Notes: generated by a model not told the origin, from the letters alone. DNA of 64,000 nucleotides from CAVQCX01 sp963711095 (GCA_963711095.1 CAVQCX010000024.1:62001-126000), one strand, 5' to 3'. Numbered from the stretch's first letter, positions 40,621 to 49,882 are shown. Numbers and translations: made by a program.

Positions 40621-40917
40621 CTAGTCGCCGAACCGGTAAAAGCGTCGGTTCAGGTAGTCCGTCACATCGTCGATCTCGTCCTTGCCCCAGTCCAGGCCCG
40701 CGTGCACGCTCCATGCCGCGACCCGCGCGCGCAGCCCGGCAAGCGAGGTCACCGTCCGGTGCTCGCGGGTGTGCGCCCAGACCTCATGGCAGGACCGGCA
40801 ATGGTTGTCGTAGAGCGCCTGGCCCCGCTCGAAGTCCGCCGCGGCCGTCGGCGCAGATAGGCCCAGCAGACATGCGAGGGCTGCGGCCATTGCCTTCAGC
40901 GACACATCGTCAGCCAT
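40621..40917 (-). CDS. Small c-type cytochrome
   Basis: The 98-residue precursor has a signal peptide (MAAALACLLGLSAPTAAA) followed by one heme site, CRSCH (Cys40, Cys43, His44). The mature part runs HEVWAHTREHRTVTSLAGLR to DEIDDVTDYLNRRFYRFGD, a monoheme cytochrome fold. No methionine occurs after the heme site, so the sixth ligand cannot be Met unless the heme is five-coordinate or another His is used. It should be periplasmic. It converges on the HD-GYP gene, 59 bases away. Confidence 0.85.
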   Translation of the reverse strand: MADDVSLKAMAAALACLLGLSAPTAAADFERGQALYDNHCRSCHEVWAHTREHRTVTSLAGLRARVAAWSVHAGLDWGKDEIDDVTDYLNRRFYRFGD

Positions 40918-41044
40918 TGATGTCATTACCTCAGCGATCGATTGTGCCCAAGTCCGAGCAGCTGATCCAAGCATAGAACGCCGCCCGGATGCGTGTCGTG
41001 ACCTGAGCCCGATGCACCGGCCGGCGCTGCTCGCAGCTGCGTAT

Positions 41045-41167
41045 CCCCGTAGGAGCGAGCGCCTGCTCGCGACAGCCGCCCGCGTGTCCCCGTAGCAGCG
41101 AGCGCCTGCTCGCGACAGTCGCCCGCGTGTCCCCGTAGGAGCGAGCGCCTGCTCGCGACAGTCGCCC
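41045..41167. repeat. Three tandem REP units of 43 bp
   Basis: Three near-identical 43-base units start at 41045, 41088 and 41131; the last is cut short after 37 bases. Each holds GTAGGAGCGAGCGCCTGCTC followed by GCGAC, a Pseudomonas-type REP palindrome (GCGAGC/GCTCGC). There are no variable spacers, so this is not CRISPR. They lie in the 345-base gap between the cytochrome and rhomboid genes, which otherwise holds no gene. Confidence 0.85.
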
Positions 41168-41262
41168 TCCCGGGCGACCAATGCGGGATACAATCATCGA
41201 CGCGGTCCCGGGCCCCCCGATCCGCAGGCGAAGGCCGGGTCTCCGTCGTAAGGAAGCGTCCG

Positions 41263-42747
41263 ATGCTCATGCTCATCCCCTTCGACCGCAAGCTCGACTG
41301 GCGCCATCCGCCGCTGGTCACCTTCGCCCTGGTGCTGGTCAATGTGCTGGTGTTCGCCATCTTTCAGACCGGTGAGGACGAGCGGCTGCTCGAGGCCCTG
41401 CACTATTACGCCACCTCGGGCCTGGCCAAGATCGAGATCCCCAGGTATAGGGATTATCTCCGCACCCATGAGCCGGAGCACCCGCTGCTCAAGGATGCGA
41501 CGGCCCCCGAGCATCTCTCGCCGCACTGGTATCTGACGCTCGAGTACGACTACGGCTTCATGCAGCGACTGGAGGCGGGGCAGGTGGTCGTCCCCGCCGA
41601 GGCGCGCTATCCGGCATGGCGGGAGCATCGACGCGAGCTTGAGCGGCGCCTCGCGAAGGTCCCTACCCTGAGCTACGGACTCGTCCCGGCCAAGCCGACG
41701 GCCAAGGCGCTGATCGGCCACATGTTCCTGCATGGGGGCCTGGAGCATCTGCTGGGCAACATGTTCTTTCTGCTGGCGGTCGGTTTTCTGGTCGAGGCCA
41801 CGCTGGGCCGGACCGCGTTCCTGGTCTGCTACCTGCTCGGTGGCTTGATCTCGGCCGGCTTCGACCTGGCGTTCTCGACCGATCGCCTGGTCCCCGGCAT
41901 TGGTGCGTCTGGCGCCATCTCCGGGCTCATGGGTATGTACGCGGTGCTGTTCTGGACCCGCAGGGTGCGCTTCTTCTATTACTTCGTGGCCTATTTCGAT
42001 TACGTCTCTTTGCCCGCCATCGCCCTGCTGCCACTATGGCTGCTGAGCCAGGGCGTCGAGATGCTGATCGACAAGGGGTCCCACATCAACTATCTGGCCC
42101 ACGTCGGCGGCCTGTGCGGGGGCGCAGTGCTGGGTCTGATCGCGCGCCGCTGGCTGCCGTCGTTCTCCCTGGAGCCGTTCGAGACCGCGGACCGCTCCGT
42201 CGAGCGCGAGCGGCGTCTCGCCGAGGCTCAGGCCTTGTGCGAGCGACTGGAGCACCGCCGGGCCTGGCCGCTGCTGCGCCGGCTGTATCGGGAGTTTCCG
42301 GACGACCGGCAGACGCTGTTCTATCTGCACCAGTGCAGTCGCCTGGAGCCTCAGTCCGACGAGTACCACGGCCTCAGCCATCGGATCCTGGCTCTGGAGG
42401 GGCGGGATCCGGCCACCCAGCGTCTGGTCGCCGAGACCTTGGCCGACTATCTGCAGCGCGCCCGGCCGGTGCCGCGCCTGAGCCCGAAGATCGCCTGCGG
42501 GCTGCTGGAGCGCTTTCTCGACGGGGTGGATCTGGCCGAGGCCGAGCGCATGGCCGAGGCCATCATCAAGAAATCCTGGCGCTGCCCGAATCTCTCGGCG
42601 GCCCTGCACAGACTGGGTCATCTGATGATCCAGGCCGGGCATCCCCGCAAGGGTGAGCGCTATCGCCGCCTGGCCCGCAGTCTGGGGCCGGCAGTGCGGC
42701 GTGCCGGCTCAGGTGCTACGCAGCTTCCGGACCATGCCCAGGAGTGA
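41263..42747 (+). CDS. Rhomboid-family intramembrane serine protease with C-terminal helical extension
   Basis: The 494-residue protein has a first helix (LVTFALVLVNVLVFAIFQTG), a loop of about 115 residues, and then the rhomboid core: HMFLHGGLEHLLGNMFFLLA, catalytic serine motif GIGASGAISGLMGMYAVLF and catalytic histidine in HINYLAHVGGLCGG. The last 200 residues (from about ERRLAEAQALCERLEHRRAW) are soluble helical repeats resembling TPRs. It should cleave membrane proteins within the inner membrane; the substrate is unknown. Two ATGs (41263, 41269) are possible. It overlaps the convergent gene by 39 bases. Confidence 0.9.
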   Translation: MLMLIPFDRKLDWRHPPLVTFALVLVNVLVFAIFQTGEDERLLEALHYYATSGLAKIEIPRYRDYLRTHEPEHPLLKDATAPEHLSPHWYLTLEYDYGFMQRLEAGQVVVPAEARYPAWREHRRELERRLAKVPTLSYGLVPAKPTAKALIGHMFLHGGLEHLLGNMFFLLAVGFLVEATLGRTAFLVCYLLGGLISAGFDLAFSTDRLVPGIGASGAISGLMGMYAVLFWTRRVRFFYYFVAYFDYVSLPAIALLPLWLLSQGVEMLIDKGSHINYLAHVGGLCGGAVLGLIARRWLPSFSLEPFETADRSVERERRLAEAQALCERLEHRRAWPLLRRLYREFPDDRQTLFYLHQCSRLEPQSDEYHGLSHRILALEGRDPATQRLVAETLADYLQRARPVPRLSPKIACGLLERFLDGVDLAEAERMAEAIIKKSWRCPNLSAALHRLGHLMIQAGHPRKGERYRRLARSLGPAVRRAGSGATQLPDHAQE

Positions 42748-43962
42748 TTCGGCCTCGGGGGTGCTCGCGTGACCTGGGAAGGTCCGCACCACATACGCCA
42801 GCAGCTTCTCGGCCAGCTCGTCCTGGTCGAGATCCTCGCACAGGATCTTGGCGGCCAGCACGTAGACCGGCGGGATCTCCGGGGAGCCGGGGAAGCGTTT
42901 GTGGAACCCTGCCGCGAGCATGACCGCTTGCTTGGGCCGGCGCAGGGATCTGAGCTGGCTCATCAGATCCAGGTGATAAGCGGCCTGCTCCAGGCGGATG
43001 TCGGCCATCTCCTCGGGCAGGTCCGTCAGCACCTCGGCGGCGGTGCGCGCGTCGCCGCGCTCCATCAGCAGCGGGATGTAGTGCAGGGCGTGGCGGAGCA
43101 GCTCCTCCGGCGTGCCGGCGGTGCGCAGCAGGTTGTGGTAGCGCCGGCGGATGTCCATGTCCCGCGGGTCCTCGCGGATCAGACCCTGTAGCTCGGCCTT
43201 GGCCGCCTCGGCCTGTCCCTCGCCCATCAGCCGATCGAAATGGGCCAGCTTGAGGCTCTCGGCGTCCGGCTGCACCCTGAGCGCGGCCGGCGTGGACTCG
43301 CCCAGCTGTTCATGAAATTGCAGCAGCACATAGCCCATCATGCAGAACATCACGACGGAGAAATAGAAATTGACGAGGTTATAAACCGGCAGGATCAGCG
43401 TCCGGGGGGCGCCGCCCAGCAGCAGATCCTCGACCTGGGATTCCGCACTGCTCAGCATGAATAGGAAGCCGTAGAGCGCCATGTAAGGCCAGCCGATGCG
43501 CCGGATCATCTCAATCAGGGTCGCCGGGTTGAGGGCTTCGATCGCGCTGTGGGAAACGGCCAGAACCATGATGCTGGCGGGCAGCACGAGCAGCCCGAAC
43601 AGCAGCACGGCGAGCCCCGCGAGCCAGCCGGCGTGCACCGTCAGGCCGCCTACGGCGGCGAAGAAGAGGATCATCAGAAAGAACAGCTTGGCCGGCTGCT
43701 CGTAGCCTTGCACCAGCACACTCCCGGTCAGGCCGGGAGGCGTCAGGCGGCCTTCGACCGTATCCTCGAGCACGGCGAAGCAGTACTTGGTCATGACGAA
43801 ATAGATCACCAGCTGGGCGAGCAGGCCGAGCACGGTGACGCCGAGCACTACCGAGAGAAGCGCCAGGGCCAGGTTCAGCACCAGCGGCACTGGACGCAGC
43901 CCGTACAGGAAGAAGAACGGCACCTTGTGCCAGAACGGGGTTACCGCAAGGGTCTGCTGCAT
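42709..43962 (-). CDS. Membrane protein with C-terminal tetratricopeptide-like region, 417 aa
   Basis: Residues 1-240 contain about six hydrophobic helices (LVLNLALALLSVVLGVTVLG, FFLMILFFAAVGGLTVHAGW, LAVLLFGLLVLPASIMVLAV). From about residue 260 a soluble helical region follows with TPR-like spacing (AEAAKAELQGLIREDPRDMD, HNLLRTAGTPEELLRHALHY, AAEVLTDLPEEM). Function unknown; the membrane half resembles DUF4013-like proteins only in appearance. The ATG at 43962 is 17 bases after the next upstream gene's stop, so the two form an operon. Confidence 0.75.
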   Translation of the reverse strand: MQQTLAVTPFWHKVPFFFLYGLRPVPLVLNLALALLSVVLGVTVLGLLAQLVIYFVMTKYCFAVLEDTVEGRLTPPGLTGSVLVQGYEQPAKLFFLMILFFAAVGGLTVHAGWLAGLAVLLFGLLVLPASIMVLAVSHSAIEALNPATLIEMIRRIGWPYMALYGFLFMLSSAESQVEDLLLGGAPRTLILPVYNLVNFYFSVVMFCMMGYVLLQFHEQLGESTPAALRVQPDAESLKLAHFDRLMGEGQAEAAKAELQGLIREDPRDMDIRRRYHNLLRTAGTPEELLRHALHYIPLLMERGDARTAAEVLTDLPEEMADIRLEQAAYHLDLMSQLRSLRRPKQAVMLAAGFHKRFPGSPEIPPVYVLAAKILCEDLDQDELAEKLLAYVVRTFPGHASTPEAESLLGMVRKLRST

Positions 43963-43979
43963 GATCGTGCGTCGTCGCT

Positions 43980-44336
43980 TTATCGTGCGAGAAGGCGCTC
44001 GCCGAGCATCCGTTGGCTCTTTCGGGCGACCTCTTTCTCGATCCAGTCGTACAGCAAGACGCTCGCGTCCTTGGCGTCCGTGGAGCTCTCGGCGGGGACA
44101 CGTTCGTCCCGGTCCATGATCACCGGATGCGGCACCGATCGGATCGCAACCCCGTACTTGTCGTCGCTCTGCCGCCAGCCGAGATCGGCGATCTCCACCA
44201 CACGGATTGCGATGTCGGGCCGCACCGCCACGAGCTGCTCCAGGTTTCTGCGACTGGCCGTGCCGGCGGGGCACTTGCGGTCCTGAAACTCCACCCCGGT
44301 GATCAGGCCTGGGCCGGCGAGAAGAAAGTTTCGCAT
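43980..44336 (-). CDS. Conserved hypothetical protein, 118 aa
   Basis: The product starts MRNFLLAGPGLITGVEFQDR and includes LEQLVAVRPDIAIRVVEIAD, YGVAIRSVPHPVIMDRDERV and DASVLLYDWIEKEVARKSQR. It is soluble, without signal peptide or recognised domain. CAGGGA lies a few bases before the ATG. It is the first gene of a pair with the TPR-membrane protein. Confidence 0.6.
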   Translation of the reverse strand: MRNFLLAGPGLITGVEFQDRKCPAGTASRRNLEQLVAVRPDIAIRVVEIADLGWRQSDDKYGVAIRSVPHPVIMDRDERVPAESSTDAKDASVLLYDWIEKEVARKSQRMLGERLLAR

Positions 44337-44563
44337 GCTCGATCCCTGATCTGCATGGCAGAAGGAAACTCGCCCCGCGGGCGATTCTCGCCGCCAATCC
44401 CCGGGCCTGGCAAGAGTCTTGTCGCCGGAGAGGGAGGCGCGACAGGTGGCGAGGCAGATGACGCCTAAGCCGCCGATGACCAGGGGGACATGCAGCGATC
44501 GCCGTTACTGTCGGCGAAGCTCAGGGCGGTGGAGGTGGTGCCGGGTCCGGTGCGTTGTGCGGC

Positions 44564-44821
44564 TCAGCCCCCGAACCGACGCGCCAGGGTGTTGTAGAGC
44601 CAGGCGAACACGGCGCCGCCGACCAGGCCGTCGAAGAACGCCCAGACCAGGCCGATGAGGCTGCCGGCCGGGCTGATGCTGTAGCCGCGGTAGACGTGAC
44701 CGAGCAGGGTGGTCGCACCGGTGCTGCCCTCGAACAGGATTACCCACCAGGTCAGGAAGAAGACCCCGAAGCCCCAGATCAGGGCACAGGCCAGGGCGAA
44801 GGCCTTGATGTTGAGTCGCAC
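44564..44821 (-). CDS. Small two-helix membrane protein (annotated in relatives as holin-like)
   Basis: The 85-residue product has two hydrophobic segments: FALACALIWGFGVFFLTWWV and LIGLVWAFFDGLVGGAVFAW. The phrase VYRGYSISPAGSLIGLVWAF is typical of a small family often labelled bacteriophage holin, but there are no phage genes here and a lysis role is doubtful. A GTG start at 44821 is chosen because GGAGG sits 7 bases upstream; the longer ATG-initiated reading is less likely. Confidence 0.7.
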   Translation of the reverse strand: MRLNIKAFALACALIWGFGVFFLTWWVILFEGSTGATTLLGHVYRGYSISPAGSLIGLVWAFFDGLVGGAVFAWLYNTLARRFGG

Positions 44822-45375
44822 AGGGTTTGCCTCCGGGTCTTCACCGTCACCGCTAGGGTAGCGCAACTATGGTCGGCCTGGTATTGCTGGAGGGCATTCT
44901 CGGAATCGGAGCTGAGGGCGGCGCAGGCGGTCAGGCCGGTGCGGGTGGTAGCCAGCCCCCAGACGCGCAACAGGCCGGTGAATCGGTCTCCCAGCGCGCC
45001 CATGGTCGCATTGCTCAGCGCGGCACTTGCTAAACTATAGCCGGTCCCGGCCGCAGGGACGATCCGCCGAGAATGCAATCGCTCGACGACAGGGCGCCAG
45101 TCCGCCTTCGGCCATGCCGGCTCGCGTCTTCACCGGGCCGGCGGCGGGCTCCTGCCCGCGGAGGTGGTTAGGGGGTTACCATAGCCTGCCGGGCACTGGG
45201 CACGAGTCGTGCTAAGTGTGCTCGTCAGGCAGGCAGGATGGTGCCAGGCAGGGGTTGTGTCTACTATCGAGGCAGCTTCGGATGCTGGCGCCCCATCCTG
45301 GCGCGAGCCCATCGCGCAGCGCCACGCGCGGCCCTGACAAATCCCAGACGCTGAAGTAGCGAAGGAGGAACACCC
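44822..45375. other. Intergenic region without a confident gene
   Basis: A 554-base gap upstream of gltA. A minus-strand ORF at 44779-45078 has partly protein-like sequence but no recognisable family and poor start context. The gltA promoter is presumably here; no clear consensus hexamers were identified. Confidence 0.45.
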
Positions 45376-46671
45376 GTGTCGAAAACGGCGAAGCTGATCC
45401 TGGATGGCACCGAGCTCGAGCTGCCGCTGGTAGTGGGCACGGAAGGGGAGAGGGCGCTGGACATCCGTCACCTGCGCGAGCAGACCGGACTCATCACCCT
45501 GGACCCGGGCTATGGCAACACCGGTAGCTGCGAGAGCGCCATCACCTTCGTGGACGGAGAGCGCGGTGTCCTGCGCTATCGGGGTATCCCGATCGAGCAG
45601 TTTGCCGAGTCCCCGAATTTCGTGGAAGTGGCCTGGCTGCTCATCTTCGGCCACTTGCCGACCCGGGAGGAATACGCCCGATTCGCCGCCGAGCTGACCG
45701 AGAACGCGAACCTCGACGAGCGGATGAAGAACCACTTCGAGGGCTTCCCGCGCTCGGCGCCGCCTATGGCCATCCTCTCGGCGATGATCAATACCCTGTC
45801 CTGCTTCCACCCGGAGTTCTTCGAGCTGGACGACGCGGAGCGCTTCGAGCAGGCCGCGGCGCGCCTGATCAGCAAGGTTCGCAGCCTGGCCGCCTACGCC
45901 TTCCGCGCCTCCCGGGGCATGCCCTACATCTACCCCAATCCGCGGCAGCCCTACGTGGCGAACTTCCTGCACATGATGTTCTCCCAGCCCTATCAGCCCT
46001 ACGACTGCCCCGACGTGGTCAAGGAGGCCCTGAACCTGCTGCTGATCCTGCATGCGGACCACGAGCAGAACTGCAGCACCTCCACGGTGCGCATGGTGGG
46101 ATCCTCCCGGGCCAATCTCTTTGCCTCCTGCGCCGCCGGAGTGTGCGCCCTGTGGGGGCCCCTGCACGGCGGCGCAAACGTGGCGGTGATCGATATGCTG
46201 GAGCACATCCACCAGGGCAGCATGACCGCCGAGGAGTACGTGGCCCTGGCCAAGGACAAGGCCAACCCAACGCGCCTGATGGGCTTCGGCCATCGCGTCT
46301 ACAAGAACTTCGACCCGCGGGCCACCATGCTGCGCAACGTGGCCGAGCGGCTGTTCGACGAGATTGGGATCTCCGACCCGCTGCTGGACATCGCCCGGCG
46401 CCTCGAGGAGATCGCCCTGGAAGATCCCTACTTCGTGGAGCGCCGGCTGTACCCCAACGTGGACTTCTACAGCGGCCTCATACTGCGGGCCATCGGCATC
46501 CCCACGAACATGTTTACGGTCATGTTCGCCATCGGCCGCCTGCCCGGCTGGATCGCCCACTGGCACGAGCAGAGCCTGGACCCGACCCACCGCATCGACC
46601 GACCGCGCCAGGTCTACCAGGGCGAGACCGGCAGGGCCTATGTGCCCGTCACTCAGCGGGTCCCGGGCTAG
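45376..46671 (+). CDS. gltA: Citrate synthase
   Basis: The 431-residue enzyme matches type II (NADH-sensitive, gram-negative) citrate synthase in length and motifs: GNTGSCESAITFVDGERGVL, RYRGIPIEQFA, WGPLHGGANVAVIDML (catalytic His), MGFGHRVYKNFDPR (catalytic His) and NVDFYSGLI (catalytic Asp). It condenses acetyl-CoA and oxaloacetate to citrate. The start is GTG at 45376, fixed by AAGGAGGA 6 bases upstream. It is monocistronic. Confidence 0.97.
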   Translation: MSKTAKLILDGTELELPLVVGTEGERALDIRHLREQTGLITLDPGYGNTGSCESAITFVDGERGVLRYRGIPIEQFAESPNFVEVAWLLIFGHLPTREEYARFAAELTENANLDERMKNHFEGFPRSAPPMAILSAMINTLSCFHPEFFELDDAERFEQAAARLISKVRSLAAYAFRASRGMPYIYPNPRQPYVANFLHMMFSQPYQPYDCPDVVKEALNLLLILHADHEQNCSTSTVRMVGSSRANLFASCAAGVCALWGPLHGGANVAVIDMLEHIHQGSMTAEEYVALAKDKANPTRLMGFGHRVYKNFDPRATMLRNVAERLFDEIGISDPLLDIARRLEEIALEDPYFVERRLYPNVDFYSGLILRAIGIPTNMFTVMFAIGRLPGWIAHWHEQSLDPTHRIDRPRQVYQGETGRAYVPVTQRVPG

Positions 46672-46859
46672 TCTGTCACTCCCTGCCCGCCCCCCGTTTT
46701 CGGAGCGCCGCCCCCGGTGGGATCTGGATCAGGACCAGGGCCCAACAGCGGCCAGGTCCCGATGGTTGAGGGCGCCGGCACCCGATCCTCGACCTCCAGC
46801 AGGGCGCTGGAAGGTTGGGCCGGCGCCGAGACCCGAGACCGCTCGGTCAGCCCATCGCC

Positions 46860-47675
46860 TCAGTCGTCGTCGCTAAACACGCCATAATGGTAGGCGCCCT
46901 CGATGACGCCGCTGGTGTAATAGCCGCTCAAGCCCTTGAATCCGCCTTGCGCGTAGTAGACCCTCAGGTCGGGGGTCGCCTCCACCGCCTTCCTGACATT
47001 GGCAACCAGCTGTTCGTCAGCGTTTCGCACCAGCACGCCGGAAAAGCCCGCGGTGAGCGGGAAGACGTCGTTGCCGCTGTCGCCGCAGAACACCACATCC
47101 GCCTTGTCAATGCCGAGCTCGTCGGCGACGTATTCGAGGGCGGTCTGTTTGGTGGCGCTCTGGGGGAGTAGATCGAGCAGGCCCTTGCCGGACTGGGAGT
47201 CGAAGCTGTAGACGATGACCTCGTCGAACCGCCCCTTGACCAGCCGGTCCACCGCTCGCAGCACCGCCTCGTTTCGGTCGTGGTCCAGGTAGTAGCTTTG
47301 CTTGAAGGGCCCACAGTGCTCGCGCTCCTGCTCGCTCAGGCCATCCAGCCCGGCGAGGGCGCGGCGCACTGAGTCCGCGTCCCAGCGGGGGCTGCTCCGT
47401 CTCACGTGGGCATCCCAGCCGCTGTCGGGCTGCCAGCCTTCCGGGCCGTAGCTGCGAATCGACGTGCCGACATCGCCGATCAGCACGTGGGGATAGCGGA
47501 TGCCATACTCCTCGATCGCCGTCTCGGCCAGCTTCAGATTCCGGCCGGTGACATAGACGACGTGCACGCCGTGTCTTTCCGTAAGCTCATTGAACAGCTT
47601 GATGGCCCCGGGGTCGGCCGGCCAGCGGCCGTTGGGGAGCAGGGTCCGGTCCAGGTCGGTGGCGAGAATTCTCAT
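46860..47675 (-). CDS. HAD hydrolase, sucrose-6-phosphate phosphatase-like
   Basis: The 271-residue HAD-IIB protein starts MRILATDLDRTLLPNGRWPA (nucleophile DLDRT), with VVYVTGRNLKLAETAIEEYG, a conserved SGKGLLDLLPQSATKQTALE Lys region and CGDSGNDVFPLTAGFSGVLV. The cap domain matches the sucrose-phosphate phosphatase family, which dephosphorylates sucrose 6F-phosphate; related HADs act on glucosylglycerol or mannosylglycerate phosphates. The GH13_18 phosphorylase gene lies 356 bases upstream on the same strand, supporting a role in a disaccharide or compatible-solute pathway. No sucrose-phosphate synthase is in the window. Confidence 0.8.
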   Translation of the reverse strand: MRILATDLDRTLLPNGRWPADPGAIKLFNELTERHGVHVVYVTGRNLKLAETAIEEYGIRYPHVLIGDVGTSIRSYGPEGWQPDSGWDAHVRRSSPRWDADSVRRALAGLDGLSEQEREHCGPFKQSYYLDHDRNEAVLRAVDRLVKGRFDEVIVYSFDSQSGKGLLDLLPQSATKQTALEYVADELGIDKADVVFCGDSGNDVFPLTAGFSGVLVRNADEQLVANVRKAVEATPDLRVYYAQGGFKGLSGYYTSGVIEGAYHYGVFSDDD

Positions 47676-48031
47676 GGAGGTGCTCCGCGTCTGTTCTCAG
47701 GTGTGCGGCTCATTGGCCCAAGCCGGCGGTGTCGGAGGACGGGCGAGATCGGCATGACCGATCGCCTCGCTATGTGGCAGCGCAACTGGGCTCGTACCCC
47801 TATCACTCCCGCTCCCGCCGGGAGACGGCTGGGGTGAGCGGGTAAACGGAAGAGCCTGTCTCTCCGATCCCCTCATCCTGACGTTCGTGGAGCACATCCC
47901 GTGCGCCACCGTTCGGGCGGCGGCCAACCGTGCACGGCGACTCTCTGGTCGATGTGTCTCCCGGAGGGAGCCGGGGCCCGGTTTCCAGCTCCCGTCCTCG
48001 GACCGAGCATCCATCGTTGGAGAGCGCAGCC
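47676..48031. other. Intergenic region without a gene
   Basis: A 356-base gap between the GH13 and HAD genes. It holds a degenerate dispersed hairpin repeat at 47805-47842 and no credible ORF. Confidence 0.5.
47805..47842. repeat. Dispersed hairpin repeat, degenerate copy
   Basis: CTCCCGCTCCCGCCGGGAGA followed by CGGCTGGGGTGAGCGGGT matches the CCCTCTCCC...GGGTGAGGG family with several changes. Confidence 0.5.
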
Positions 48032-49882
48032 TCACCGATCCGTATCGGGAGTCCCGCGCCGAGCGGTGATCGCGGCCGTGCGCCGCGGGTCCGCGGCACT
48101 GTCTCCGGGAAAGCCCGCGGACATCAGGATCTCGTCGCCCGCCCCCTTGTCCTGGAAGACGGTGAAGTCGTGGCTGCGCAGATCGGCCATCAAGGTCGCG
48201 GTGGCCTGCGGGTGCCGCCAGACGATGTGGAGCCGGTGCGGCTCGGTCTCGACAACCTCCATCTCGCCCGCGAAGGCCGGTGAGGTGTTGCGCAGGCGCA
48301 GCAGCTCGATCTGGTCGCGCACGACCGGTAGCTTCAGCCGGGCGTCGATCTCGTCCATCCGGAGGTTGGTGCGGTTGATCTCCTTGTGCTTCGCGGCATC
48401 CCCCCTGTCCGCCGCCGCGTAGTCGTTCTTGCCGGCGAACAGATCCAGATACCAGACCTGCGGAACCCCCGGCATGAACATCTGAACGGCGCGCGCCAGC
48501 AGCAGCTTGCGCTCGTCCTCCCCGAGGGCGCTGAAGAAGGTTGCGTTGACCTGGTAGTAGTCGATCTTCTTGCCGTTGGCGTCGTACAGGCTCTTGGTCC
48601 GGCCGCCCCGGGCGATGATGCGCTCGATACTGGCGTCGATCTGCTCGTCGCTCAGCAGGCCCGGCCGGTAGGTGCCGTTGAGCTGCTTGCCCTTGAGGTC
48701 GAGCACCGGGATCCCGTCATGGGAGCCGAGCATGTTGATCGTCTGCAGGCCGTCCTTCACGATATCGGAGAGCCAGCGCAGCAGCGCCTCGTTGTTGCCG
48801 CGGTCCAGGGCGTCGATCACCAAGCCCGGGAAGAAAAAGTCGTAGATCGGATAGCCCTGCCGCGCGATCTCTTCGTGGATGCCTGCGCCGTATTCGGAAT
48901 GAATCTCCGGAAAGATGATCAGATCGTATTTGCGTGCGATGCCGCGCAGCCGCTCCAGGTACTCCCAGGTGCCTGGGCGGTTAAAGAAGTTGCACTGCCC
49001 GGGCTCCTTGTGCAGATAGGCGAAGGCGTCCAGGCGTACGATCTTGGCGCCGTAGGCGGCAAGCTTGCGCAGCGTCTCGTCGTAGAAATCCCAGACCAGC
49101 TCGGAACGGGCGTTGAGATCCATCTGACCCAGGTAATCGCGCTTACTGCAGACGATCTCGATGACCGCGTCGGCGAGATAGCTGATGTCCTCACGACGGG
49201 CGATGTCCTCCAAGTCCACGAGCTCCAGACAGTCCTTGTCCTTGATCACGATCTTCAGCTGGTTGACCACCTTCGCCGCGGCCTCCGGGCTCAGCCCTTC
49301 GAGGGCCGCGAAGTCCTGGACGGTGATCTCCGCGAAATCGATCTTCTGGTAGAAGGTGTTCCAGTAGGTCTTGAGGGTGCCGTTGGGGAAGCGCACCCGC
49401 AGCGTCGGCAGCCCGGGCTTGCGCATGAAGAGCTTCTTGAGGTACTTCTCGTCGGGCACTATGCATCCGTTCGGCCCCTTGGCCCCGTGCCCCGCCCAGA
49501 ACTTGTCCCAGTCGATGAAGAAATCCCGGTAGGGCGAGTCGTCTCCCCTCAGTAGCAGATCCTGAAACTGCGGTGAGCGTACCGACAGGTGGTTGAGCAC
49601 CAGATCGAGCTTGGTCTTGATGCCGAGCCGGTCCAGCTCTTCCAGGTCAGTGCAATCGACCAACTCTTCGTTGTGGTTGTAGTCGATGACCGAGAAGCCC
49701 CGATCCAGGTCGCTGTGGAAAAACGTCGGCAGGATGTAGAACAGCGAAAAGGCGTCCGCCAGCTCGGGCCTTTTCAGCAGCGCCACCGTGTCCGACAGCT
49801 TCTCGCCGATGCTGTCCGGGTAGGCGTTCAGCATGACCCCTCGGGGGAGGGCCTGAAGCTTGGAGTCGGGATCGTTGCTCAT
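48032..49882 (-). CDS. GH13_18 sugar phosphorylase (sucrose or glucosylglycerate phosphorylase-like)
   Basis: The 616-residue enzyme has the GH13 catalytic set in the subfamily 18 form: nucleophile Asp285 in VRLDAFAYLH, acid/base Glu326 in IIFPEIHSEYG and Asp389 in NMLGSHDGIPVLD. The N-terminus (SLFYILPTFFHSDLDRGFSV then VLNHLSVRSPQFQDLL) also matches sucrose phosphorylase. Members use phosphate to split sucrose, sucrose 6-phosphate or glucosylglycerate into glucose 1-phosphate and an acceptor. The exact substrate cannot be read from sequence. It is longer than classical sucrose phosphorylase (about 500), with an insertion around residues 200-260. The ATG is preceded by AAGGGTGAG. Confidence 0.85.
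   Translation of the reverse strand: MSNDPDSKLQALPRGVMLNAYPDSIGEKLSDTVALLKRPELADAFSLFYILPTFFHSDLDRGFSVIDYNHNEELVDCTDLEELDRLGIKTKLDLVLNHLSVRSPQFQDLLLRGDDSPYRDFFIDWDKFWAGHGAKGPNGCIVPDEKYLKKLFMRKPGLPTLRVRFPNGTLKTYWNTFYQKIDFAEITVQDFAALEGLSPEAAAKVVNQLKIVIKDKDCLELVDLEDIARREDISYLADAVIEIVCSKRDYLGQMDLNARSELVWDFYDETLRKLAAYGAKIVRLDAFAYLHKEPGQCNFFNRPGTWEYLERLRGIARKYDLIIFPEIHSEYGAGIHEEIARQGYPIYDFFFPGLVIDALDRGNNEALLRWLSDIVKDGLQTINMLGSHDGIPVLDLKGKQLNGTYRPGLLSDEQIDASIERIIARGGRTKSLYDANGKKIDYYQVNATFFSALGEDERKLLLARAVQMFMPGVPQVWYLDLFAGKNDYAAADRGDAAKHKEINRTNLRMDEIDARLKLPVVRDQIELLRLRNTSPAFAGEMEVVETEPHRLHIVWRHPQATATLMADLRSHDFTVFQDKGAGDEILMSAGFPGDSAADPRRTAAITARRGTPDTDR

Noticed and set aside
41045..41167. Tandem repeats as a possible CRISPR array
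   Set aside because: Units are contiguous with nearly identical sequence throughout; there are no variable spacers and no cas genes.
44564..44866. Phage holin as evidence of a prophage
   Set aside because: The holin label comes from a small membrane family; no phage structural, integrase or lysis genes are present.
44779..45078. Minus-strand ORF upstream of the small membrane gene
   Set aside because: Its 3' part overlaps another reading frame, the sequence matches no family I know, and the ribosome binding context is weak.
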